From a bacterium (GTDB taxonomy: Bacteria > Auribacterota > UBA3054 > B51-G9): a DNA stretch of 21,740 bases. Location: positions 1 to 21,740 of the forward strand of contig JAOZNZ010000005.1 of the NCBI GenBank assembly GCA_029933535.1, in the 5' to 3' direction. Under the pieces are notes generated by a model, which saw nothing but the letters and a program-made list of their open reading frames with translations, was not told where the DNA came from and searched no databases. This document shows positions 16,081-21,740 of the stretch, piece by piece; position 1 is the stretch's first letter; each line of letters begins with the position of its first letter. The translations under genes were made by a program, and so were the position numbers.

Positions 16081-18522
16081 TTATTTCCTGCGCAAAAATG
16101 CTAATCCAAGAATGGCTAGCAAACCAAGTGTCGCAGGTTCAGGAACAACATCTGCTACAAGATCGAGTCCTGAAACATATGCTGGAGAACCTGCTAATAT
16201 ACCATAGTTCATTGTAATATCATTTGGATCGCCAATTATTCCACCGGTCGTTTGAACGAGTGTATAAGTTCCACCGGGCGAACCTGCCTTAATAACATTT
16301 ACATCCATTCCACCACCCGGGATTGTGAATGTGCCTGTTACATCAAGCAAATCTGCATCAACAGGATCGCCTACTTCCCAGTCATATTCACTTCCGGTAT
16401 CCATAACAACAGAACCAGCAAAGCTCAACGTGCCAATGCTGCTGCCAGGAGTAACAATCGCGCCACTTGGAACAGTCATACCAGGTAAAGTTCCTGTTCC
16501 GCCAATTGCCGCACCGGCAGCCAGATTAATACTTCCAGCCAAACCTGACACATCGCAGTTAAAGACAACTGCGCCCGCATTAATATTAATGTCACCTGTT
16601 AAAGTAGGAGAAACTTCAAATGCAAGCGTTTCTACACCTGTTTTTGTTAAGTCGCCAACTCCTGTGATGACTTCACTGACAGCTCTGTACTGAGTTCCAA
16701 TATCGAAAGTAGCGCCGCCTGCTTTAATATCAACTGTAAGGTCTTTACCGTTGAAACCATAAATCCAGTTTGTCTGAACGTAAGTCACATCCGAATCTGA
16801 CAATGTGCCGCCATCAATATTTACTTGACCGCCTGAAAGGCTCGTCGCATTTCCAACATAAATTTCAGCACATTTAACTTCACCACCGGCATTTATATTA
16901 ACTATCGGCGTTCCATTCACATCCGCTACGCGAAGCGCGTAACAAACAACCTTTCCACCGTTATTAATATTAACTGTTGTAGTGCCTCCTGCAACGCCTG
17001 CCCAAAGTGGACGAAGCTGTCCCCAGGGACCTACGTCAACAGTTTTTGAAAGATTCATAGCTACGCCGCTGTTTACCTGGAACTGTTGATTTAGAGCTTC
17101 AATATCAGCATCCAAATCGAAATATGCACCATTGATATCAATAATACCGGAACTGTAGATTTTTCCACCTGTGCCGCCAACTATCATAACTCCATCTCCG
17201 CCTAAACCGGCAGCTACAGTAAGCTTTGTAACAGCCTGGGTATAACCATTCAGATCAAAAGTATTAGTTGTATCCATTGGACCCCAATTATGAGTCTGAA
17301 GTAAAAGCTCAGTATTTGGCAGCCGTTGATCATCATAGAGTTTTGTAATATTCTGACAAGCAAAGCCTTCAAGCACTGTGTTGCCGCTATAAGTATTGGC
17401 AGCATGGAGTTCCCATCTTCTGATATGAGTGGCATGACCAGCCTGGGAAATTAAATTTAAAGGACCTGTTCCAGTAACAACTCCGTTCATGATTATAGAT
17501 ACATCACCACCACCCCACTGGCCGATACGCGTATTACCTGTCAGAGTAATGGGACTATTATTAGTAAGATCGGAAGTGGCCAGACACGTAAGCGCTCCAA
17601 GACCTTCTACACCATTGCCATTTAATATCAGCGGATTGCTTATGGTCCAAGCAACACCGTTAATTTCACCCCAATTTCCAAAGGTGACATCTCCACCGGC
17701 ATTCACTGTTATGTTACTTCCGCTGATTCCCGGAAGCGCTGTGCTTCCACCGGTTGCCATTGAGTTGCCGATCCGAATTCTTCCGCCGGCATTGACAGTT
17801 ATGGAAGGCGAAACCAATTTAATTGGAATGCCAACAGTAGGAGCTCCAAGATCATAGCCGGTACCGAGTAATCCGCCGGAATTGACAGTAATACTATCGG
17901 CAATTATTGTGCCCGGTTCAGCAGGTACATCTGTTTGAAACATATCGAGTTGTCCGAGGTTACCAACTGTTATTGTTTTTGCGTTAAACTCATTTTTTCT
18001 TGATGTAAGCAATGTAGCAACACTTACATCAGCGTTCATAAGTGCCTGGTTATGGTTAAGTAAAACTTGCCCGGGTCCATTAAGATTGACAGTTCCGCTG
18101 ATAAGATTGCTTGTCTTACCAATGTTCATAAGTCCTACGCCTATTTTTGTAAAACCTTCCGTTCCTTTGGTAACACATAAAAGGTTAAACCTTGTCGCGT
18201 TGTCAATTGTTGTTCCGCCGGCTAACGTAAGATACTTTCCCTCTATGGGTTCAATATCATAATTGTTAGGTATGGCATCACCGTCAACCACATTAATATT
18301 ACGGATAGTTGTGTCCACATCTATAAAAGTGTCCACAGTTGCTGCGGTATCATTAGTGAAGTAGGCGGTATCGCCCGCACCCGGAACAACTCCGCCGACC
18401 CAGCTTGCGCCATCCGACCAGTTTCCGTTAGCAGGTAAACGTGTACCATCAGCAGCGAAAAGCGCTGAGCACATAGTTATAGCAATAATTGCCGTTATAA
18501 ATAGTTTAAATTGTTTTTTCAT
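16081..18522 (-). CDS. PEP-CTERM autotransporter-type beta-strand repeat protein (813 aa), first gene after the AraC operator region
   Basis: Secreted surface protein. Signal peptide 1-23 (MKKQFKLFITAIIAITMCSALFA). The body is Gly/Asn/Thr-rich beta-helix, with many near-repeats of the SITVNSGG and NITVNAGG kind at regular spacing. An autotransporter-associated beta-strand repeat is visible near 630-720 (GDLTKTGVETLAFE, AIVTPGSSIGTLSF, MDTGSEYDWEV). The last 21 residues are a classic PEP-CTERM signal (VPEPATLGLLAILGLAFLRRK). Paralogue of the 795-residue protein at 7427-9814. Ribosome site AAAAAGGAG lies seven bases before ATG 18522. It is probably activated by the divergent AraC-type regulator: the best promoter in the window (18714-18743) and two operator blocks lie upstream, leaving a predicted 5' leader of about 185 bases. 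Confidence 0.94.
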   Translation of the reverse strand: MKKQFKLFITAIIAITMCSALFAADGTRLPANGNWSDGASWVGGVVPGAGDTAYFTNDTAATVDTFIDVDTTIRNINVVDGDAIPNNYDIEPIEGKYLTLAGGTTIDNATRFNLLCVTKGTEGFTKIGVGLMNIGKTSNLISGTVNLNGPGQVLLNHNQALMNADVSVATLLTSRKNEFNAKTITVGNLGQLDMFQTDVPAEPGTIIADSITVNSGGLLGTGYDLGAPTVGIPIKLVSPSITVNAGGRIRIGNSMATGGSTALPGISGSNITVNAGGDVTFGNWGEINGVAWTISNPLILNGNGVEGLGALTCLATSDLTNNSPITLTGNTRIGQWGGGDVSIIMNGVVTGTGPLNLISQAGHATHIRRWELHAANTYSGNTVLEGFACQNITKLYDDQRLPNTELLLQTHNWGPMDTTNTFDLNGYTQAVTKLTVAAGLGGDGVMIVGGTGGKIYSSGIIDINGAYFDLDADIEALNQQFQVNSGVAMNLSKTVDVGPWGQLRPLWAGVAGGTTTVNINNGGKVVCYALRVADVNGTPIVNINAGGEVKCAEIYVGNATSLSGGQVNIDGGTLSDSDVTYVQTNWIYGFNGKDLTVDIKAGGATFDIGTQYRAVSEVITGVGDLTKTGVETLAFEVSPTLTGDININAGAVVFNCDVSGLAGSINLAAGAAIGGTGTLPGMTVPSGAIVTPGSSIGTLSFAGSVVMDTGSEYDWEVGDPVDADLLDVTGTFTIPGGGMDVNVIKAGSPGGTYTLVQTTGGIIGDPNDITMNYGILAGSPAYVSGLDLVADVVPEPATLGLLAILGLAFLRRK

Positions 18523-18573
18523 TGTTTACTCCTTTTTGTTTAGAATAGTTAGTTTTTAGATAATAATACAAAC

Positions 18574-18618
18574 CTATTGTATTTTATCTGTTAGGGTTAA
18601 AAAATTGTATGCGAACAT
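18574..18618 (-). CDS. Possible 14-codon leader peptide upstream of the PEP-CTERM gene
   Basis: ATG 18618 to TAG 18574 encodes MFAYNFLTLTDKIQ. It is preceded by AAAGGAGG, the strongest Shine-Dalgarno in the window, although the gap to the ATG is only three bases. It lies inside the predicted 5' leader of the 813-residue gene, 51 bases before its start. It may be a translated leader, or the purine stretch may be chance. Confidence 0.3.
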   Translation of the reverse strand: MFAYNFLTLTDKIQ

Positions 18619-18651
18619 TGACCTCCTTTGTTTATTAGTTTCTTTGATTAA

Positions 18652-18687
<36 letters not shown>

Positions 18688-18713
18688 AATGTAATTTTTC
18701 ACTCGTCGCAAGT

Positions 18714-18743
18714 ATTATATACTATTTAAACAAGACGTTTCAA
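18714..18743 (-). promoter_or_regulatory. Sigma70-type promoter for the 813-aa PEP-CTERM gene
   Basis: Minus strand: TTGAAA (18743-18738), 18-base spacer, TATAAT (18719-18714). Five of six and six of six matches to consensus. Predicted start of transcription is near 18707. The -35 box begins within the first operator block and lies three bases from the nearest CAAATCG half-site, the geometry expected for an AraC-type activator touching RNA polymerase. Confidence 0.65.
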
Positions 18744-18799
18744 CAACAAATCGGTTTTTTTTTAACACAAATCGCCGGACATTACATCTAATTAATATT
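18736..18799. promoter_or_regulatory. Operator block 1 (two CAAATCG half-sites, 21 bases apart)
   Basis: CAAATCG occurs at 18747-18753 and 18768-18774, exactly 21 bases (two helical turns) apart in direct orientation, with a run of nine T between them. The whole block of about 64 bases is repeated with roughly 86% identity 82 bases further on, with no gaps. Direct half-sites at 21 bases are the known arrangement for AraC-family dimers. Binding by the adjacent regulator is inferred. Confidence 0.6.
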
Positions 18800-18817
18800 A
18801 ATAATAAATAAATTCGT

Positions 18818-18881
18818 CGTTTTAATAACAAATCGGCTTTTTTTTAACACAAATCGCCGGTCATTGCATTAAATTAATATA
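18818..18881. promoter_or_regulatory. Operator block 2 (second copy, CAAATCG x2)
   Basis: Second copy of the block, with CAAATCG at 18829-18835 and 18850-18856, again 21 bases apart, with eight T between. Mismatches to copy 1 lie mostly outside the half-sites. It lies directly upstream of the candidate regulator promoter, so it could give autoregulation or act as an upstream site for the PEP-CTERM promoter. Confidence 0.6.
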
Positions 18882-18892
18882 AATTATATAAT
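18864..18892 (+). promoter_or_regulatory. Promoter candidate for the AraC-type regulator
   Basis: TTGCAT (18864-18869), 17-base spacer, TATAAT (18887-18892). The -10 is perfect and the -35 weak (three of six). Transcription would start near 18899, which argues against translation from the in-frame TTG at 18897. Confidence 0.5.
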
Positions 18893-18894
18893 CT

Positions 18895-18924
18895 AATTGA
18901 AATTCGCTTACGCAAATTTCAATT
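18895..18924 (+). promoter_or_regulatory. Hairpin at the predicted 5' end of the regulator mRNA
   Basis: AATTGAAATT (18895-18904) pairs with AATTTCAATT (18915-18924) around a ten-base loop. It is immediately downstream of the -10 box. A similar stem followed by the same TTCAATTATGG sequence lies at 21485-21512 upstream of the MATE gene. Confidence 0.45.
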
Positions 18925-19019
18925 ATGGTAAAGAGGAACAACTAAGCACATTCGCTCTAAGCACTGTGAGGAATAAACTCCTGCACCATAATTTAAAATT
19001 TGAAAAATTTAAAATTACT

Positions 19020-19886
19020 ATGAAACGGTATAAATACTGGTCAGCTAAAATTCCCGGATGCTATATCCAAATCGAAAGAGAGCAAATAGCTCTTGAAGTT
19101 CACTCGCATGAACATAATGAGCTTGTTTTCGTATTTGGCGGTTCAGCAATTCACGAAGTTGATAATGAAAGTTATCCATTAATTCGCGGCGATGTATTTG
19201 TATTACGCGGCAATCATTTCCACGGATTTGACGAGACTAATAATTTACATTTAAAAATGGTTCTTTATTCGGAAGAATTATTTAATTCGCTTAATAAAGA
19301 ATTTTCAGAACTCCCCGGATTTCAAACTCTTTTTGTTCGTGAACCGCGTTACAGAAAAAATCATAAATTTAAATCTAAACTACATCTTAATACCGAACAA
19401 TTAAACAATGTAGCTCATTTGCTCACTCGAATGAAAGAAGAGCAGGATTCTAAACGTCCAGGTTACCGTTCCTTTATAGAAAATCTTCTCTCAATACTGA
19501 TTATTCTTATGTGCCGTTATTATTCAGAAACTACATCCGCAAAACCTAAATCACTTGTTCATCTAAGTTCCGCCATAACATTCATGGAACAAAATTACAA
19601 CCAGCCGATTCTTATGACCGACCTGGCAAGAATGGTGAATTTAGGCGTAAGCGCTTTCCGACATTCCTTCAAATATTTAACAGGACTCTCACCAAAAGAT
19701 TATTTGATTAGATTCAGAATTGAACAGGCAGCGGAAATGATGGTAGATAATAGTGAAATCAAAGTGATTGATGCTTCAATAGCTGTAGGATTTGATAACA
19801 GCAGCTATTTTAGCCGGAAATTTAAAGAAATTATCGGGATATCTCCAATTAAATTTCTGAAAAATCAACGCGAATTGATAGAATAA
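19020..19886 (+). CDS. AraC-family transcriptional regulator (288 aa)
   Basis: Cytoplasmic DNA-binding activator or repressor. The N-terminal half is a cupin-like sensing domain (HSHEHNELVFVFGG, then IRGDVFVLRGNHFHGF). The C-terminal about 100 residues hold the double helix-turn-helix: PILMTDLARMVNLGVSAFRHSFK is helix-turn-helix 1, IKVIDASIAVGFDNSSYFSRKFK is helix-turn-helix 2, closing with the family signature GISPIKFLK. The frame is open back to TTG 18897, but the predicted transcript begins there and AraC/cupin proteins are usually 270-300 residues, so ATG 19020 is preferred; no Shine-Dalgarno is visible. It is the only plus-strand gene and is divergent from the PEP-CTERM cluster, with paired half-sites between. 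Likely target: the 813-residue gene and possibly itself. The ligand is unknown; regulators of this type in such loci often sense sugars. Confidence 0.92.
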   Translation: MKRYKYWSAKIPGCYIQIEREQIALEVHSHEHNELVFVFGGSAIHEVDNESYPLIRGDVFVLRGNHFHGFDETNNLHLKMVLYSEELFNSLNKEFSELPGFQTLFVREPRYRKNHKFKSKLHLNTEQLNNVAHLLTRMKEEQDSKRPGYRSFIENLLSILIILMCRYYSETTSAKPKSLVHLSSAITFMEQNYNQPILMTDLARMVNLGVSAFRHSFKYLTGLSPKDYLIRFRIEQAAEMMVDNSEIKVIDASIAVGFDNSSYFSRKFKEIIGISPIKFLKNQRELIE

Positions 19887-19896
19887 TAGAATGGAG

Positions 19897-19916
19897 GGAC
19901 GCTGTCCCCAGCGTCC
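19897..19916. repeat. Hairpin GGACGCTG-tccc-CAGCGTCC after the regulator gene
   Basis: Perfect eight-base-pair stem with a four-base loop, ten bases after the regulator stop codon. There is no following T-run, so it is not a standard intrinsic terminator, but its position would suit a transcript end or a dispersed palindrome. Confidence 0.6.
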
Positions 19917-19942
19917 TAATTGGAGTGATGGAGTGATGCCAG

Positions 19943-20022
19943 TGTCCATCTTGTCCATCTTGTCCATCTTGTCCATCTTGTCCACACGGACCACGGACCA
20001 CGGATTACGGATCACCGATTAC
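19943..20022. repeat. Two adjoining tandem arrays (period 9 and period 7) between convergent genes
   Basis: 19943-19987: four perfect tgtccatct units plus a degenerate fifth. 19988-20022: five seven-base units (ggaccac, ggaccac, ggattac, ggatcac, cgattac). A short eight-base duplication (tggagtga) precedes them at 19921-19936. The second array ends four bases from the MATE stop codon. The convergent gap is otherwise featureless apart from the 19897 hairpin. Confidence 0.9.
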
Positions 20023-20026
20023 AGTT

Positions 20027-21466
20027 TTAATTTTCCATAATCTGAGCTTCAGCAACAACTTCTGAAATTATCGGAGGCGACGGTGCCTTTTTCTCTTTAA
20101 TGTCAATATCTTTCCATCTGCCGAGAGAAAATCTTATCCAGTAAAAAAGAGCAAGTAAAGCAACATAAATCACAAAACATCCCCACGCCCAGAAAATACC
20201 ACCTTTGAAAACATCCGTTACTAAATATACCGCCGGCGCAAATAATAACCAGGACGTAAGAACGCTGATCCACATTGTAAACCAAGTATCTCCCGCACCT
20301 TTTAGCGCACCGCTGAAAGTTACATTTACTGCATCAAACACTCCGAGAAAAGCAAGCATAACCAGCAGCCATTTACCGTAATAAAAAATTTCATTGAACA
20401 TTGAAGGATTTATACCTTTACCTTTAAAAAACCAGAAAAACATATTAGGCGCCACCACAAAAAGAACGCCCATAAACAGCATATACGTTGCTGCACATTT
20501 AACACCTGAATAAGCGGATCTTTCAGCAGCTTTTTTATCCCCCTTTCCCATGTATTTTCCAACAAGTATCGTCGTTGCCATCGAAAATCCAAGCATTGGA
20601 AGAAATGATAACGTGTTGATCGTTAACGCTATATTTGAAGCTATCAGCTGTATTCTGCCAACATGTCCAATAAGTAAAACGAAAATTGAGAACGCCATAA
20701 TATCGAGACTGAAACTAATTCCTGATGGTCCGCCATATTTTATTAGATTTTTTAAAGTTGACCATCTAAAAGCCATATTACCAAAAATATTATATTTTTT
20801 GCGGAGCTTTTTCCTTGATATTAATATCGTGTACAAAACCATTCCGCAAAATGATGAAAAAACCGTCGCAATAGCTGCTCCTCTGATTCCTAACTCTGGC
20901 GCACCGAGTCTTCCGAAAATAAGGCAGTAATTTAAAAAAATATTTATACCGGCAATAGACATAGTTACCCACATTATTACTTTGGTTTTTCCGCGACCGC
21001 TGAAGAAAGCTGAAATAGAATTACTTACAAGAGGAAAAATCGCTCCAAAAGCAAGCGTTCCAAAATATATCTTTTCCGCTTTAAGAACATCCGGATCATG
21101 ATTCATAAAATTGAAAATCTGCATCCCGGCCGGTCGCATGACGAAAGGGTATAAAATTCCGCATGCTAAAGAAAAATAAACTCCGTGCCAAAAACTTCTC
21201 ACGCACATATTTTTGTCACCGGAACCATGGTATTGTGAAACAAAAGTTGTTGTATAACCTGCAATTCCAAGAAACAAACTTATCAGCGCAAAAGCAAGTA
21301 TCCCCGCTCCGGTTGCCGCAGCGGCTGTTGTATCGCTATAACGTGTCAGCATCACACGATCAAAAAAGTGCATAATAGAATAAGAAGCCGTGGACATAAT
21401 TAAAGGCCAGGCAACTTTCAGCAGCTCACGTTTCCCACCAAAAATCATATTTTTATTTTTATTCAT
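20027..21466 (-). CDS. MATE-family multidrug/sodium efflux transporter (479 aa)
   Basis: Inner-membrane antiporter of the MATE (NorM-like) family, exporting organic cations or drugs in exchange for H+ or Na+. The protein is hydrophobic throughout with about 12 predicted helices in two homologous halves. Family-like segments are LLKVAWPLIMSTASYSIMHFFDRVML near the N-terminus and SMATTILVGKYMGKGDKKAA at the start of the second half. The length is usual for the family. The frame is open back to TTG 21508, but ATG 21466 (MNKNKNMIFGG) removes a polar, hairpin-encoded extension and leaves a normal N-terminus; ATG 21448 is also possible. No clear Shine-Dalgarno precedes any of the three. It converges on the regulator gene and its upstream region shows no CAAATCG sites, so it is probably not part of the same regulon. 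Substrate unknown. Confidence 0.92.
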   Translation of the reverse strand: MNKNKNMIFGGKRELLKVAWPLIMSTASYSIMHFFDRVMLTRYSDTTAAAATGAGILAFALISLFLGIAGYTTTFVSQYHGSGDKNMCVRSFWHGVYFSLACGILYPFVMRPAGMQIFNFMNHDPDVLKAEKIYFGTLAFGAIFPLVSNSISAFFSGRGKTKVIMWVTMSIAGINIFLNYCLIFGRLGAPELGIRGAAIATVFSSFCGMVLYTILISRKKLRKKYNIFGNMAFRWSTLKNLIKYGGPSGISFSLDIMAFSIFVLLIGHVGRIQLIASNIALTINTLSFLPMLGFSMATTILVGKYMGKGDKKAAERSAYSGVKCAATYMLFMGVLFVVAPNMFFWFFKGKGINPSMFNEIFYYGKWLLVMLAFLGVFDAVNVTFSGALKGAGDTWFTMWISVLTSWLLFAPAVYLVTDVFKGGIFWAWGCFVIYVALLALFYWIRFSLGRWKDIDIKEKKAPSPPIISEVVAEAQIMEN

Positions 21467-21484
21467 AGAGATATAGTGTATCAA

Positions 21485-21512
21485 ATAATTGAATTTTTTA
21501 AAATTCAATTAT
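21485..21512 (-). promoter_or_regulatory. 13-base-pair hairpin upstream of the MATE gene
   Basis: The arms 21485-21497 and 21500-21512 are perfect inverted repeats separated by two T. It lies 19-46 bases before ATG 21466 and overlaps the unused upstream TTG. It could be an operator or a leader stem. Confidence 0.5.
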
Positions 21513-21565
21513 GGTTTAGAGAGTTCTCATGGACAGATTATTTCTATACTTCTATCAATATTAAT

Positions 21566-21730
21566 GAACCCTTTCAGGGTTCCGGTTCTGCTTATTTTCT
21601 TTTCCCGGGGCGCTTACCCGGCGAATGCCGGGATGCCCCGGGCTATCATAATTTATCCCTTTGGGATAGAAATATCCAACCCCAGTCCCCTCCTTACAAA
21701 TGTGGTACATCCCGAGTATTCACCTCGGGA
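21566..21730. repeat. Second multi-hairpin repeat cluster at the window edge
   Basis: Consecutive stems: GAACCCT-ttc-AGGGTTC (21566-21582); CCCGGGGC/GCCCCGGG (21604-21611 with 21635-21642) enclosing CCCGGC-gaat-GCCGGG (21617-21632); TATCCC-ttt-GGGATA (21654-21668); TCCCGAG/CTCGGGA (21710-21716 with 21724-21730). The connecting segments are AT-rich. It has the same design as 4736-4845. No gene is seen from 21509 to the window end. Confidence 0.65.
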
Positions 21731-21740
21731 AGGGGTGCCC

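Noticed and set aside
17489..17857. Open frame of 122 codons on the plus strand opposite the PEP-CTERM gene.
   Set aside because: Opposite a clear secreted beta-repeat gene with signal peptide and sorting tail; its Pro/Leu-rich composition is what antisense of Gly/Asn-rich coding gives. The same reasoning applies to 13163-13510 and 14919-15314.
18897..19019. TTG 18897 as start of the AraC-type regulator (329 aa).
   Set aside because: It coincides with the predicted transcription start and a hairpin, has no ribosome site, and makes the protein longer than usual.
19897..19916. Intrinsic terminator for the regulator.
   Set aside because: The stem is good but no T-run follows; kept only as a hairpin.
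21467..21508. TTG 21508 as start of the MATE transporter.
   Set aside because: It lies inside a 13-base-pair hairpin and would add a polar extension not expected in the family.

Overview
The window (about 39% GC by eye) looks like a fragment of an AT-rich bacterium of the PVC superphylum, most likely Kiritimatiellota or Lentisphaerota. The reasons are several very large secreted proteins ending in PEP-CTERM sorting signals, autotransporter-type beta-strand repeat proteins, a Tat-exported S1 sulfatase, an FG-GAP/ASPIC-UnbV protein, an AraC regulator, and spacers full of small palindromes and short tandem repeats. The phylum is inferred from gene content only; there is no rRNA or other marker gene here.

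Layout, right to left. A MATE efflux transporter (20027-21466, minus) converges on an AraC-family regulator (19020-19886, plus). The regulator is divergent from a run of six co-directional minus-strand genes: PEP-CTERM/beta-repeat protein (16081-18522), PEP-CTERM protein with a Trp/Tyr-rich beta domain and two carbohydrate-binding-like domains (13752-15863), 1174-residue PEP-CTERM protein with an internal duplication and FN3-like domains (10022-13546), a second PEP-CTERM/beta-repeat paralogue (7427-9814), sulfatase with C-terminal sugar-binding-like modules (4884-7295), and a giant MAM / beta-propeller / FG-GAP / UnbV protein (4588 to beyond base 1). The six genes are separated by 131-295 bases, so they are more likely several transcripts than one tight operon.

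How they may work together (inference): the regulator controls a cell-surface programme. The PEP-CTERM proteins would be sorted by an exosortase encoded elsewhere. The sulfatase, which needs a maturation enzyme encoded elsewhere, would desulfate a polysaccharide, and the large adhesin-like proteins would bind it.

The most interesting structure is non-coding or hidden in coding DNA. (1) A roughly 97-base inverted-repeat element sits in frame inside the 4588-to-1 gene and adds about 29-40 residues to one of three homologous domains. (2) The regulator/PEP-CTERM divergent region holds two near-identical blocks 82 bases apart, each with two CAAATCG half-sites exactly 21 bases apart, next to recognisable sigma70-type promoters. 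(3) Two PEP-CTERM genes share a 5' leader whose flanks are identical but whose central hairpin is a completely different sequence. (4) Three minus-strand genes are followed within 5 bases of their stop codons by unrelated tandem repeats of 7-9 base period. No CRISPR array, tRNA, rRNA or insertion-sequence transposase was seen.
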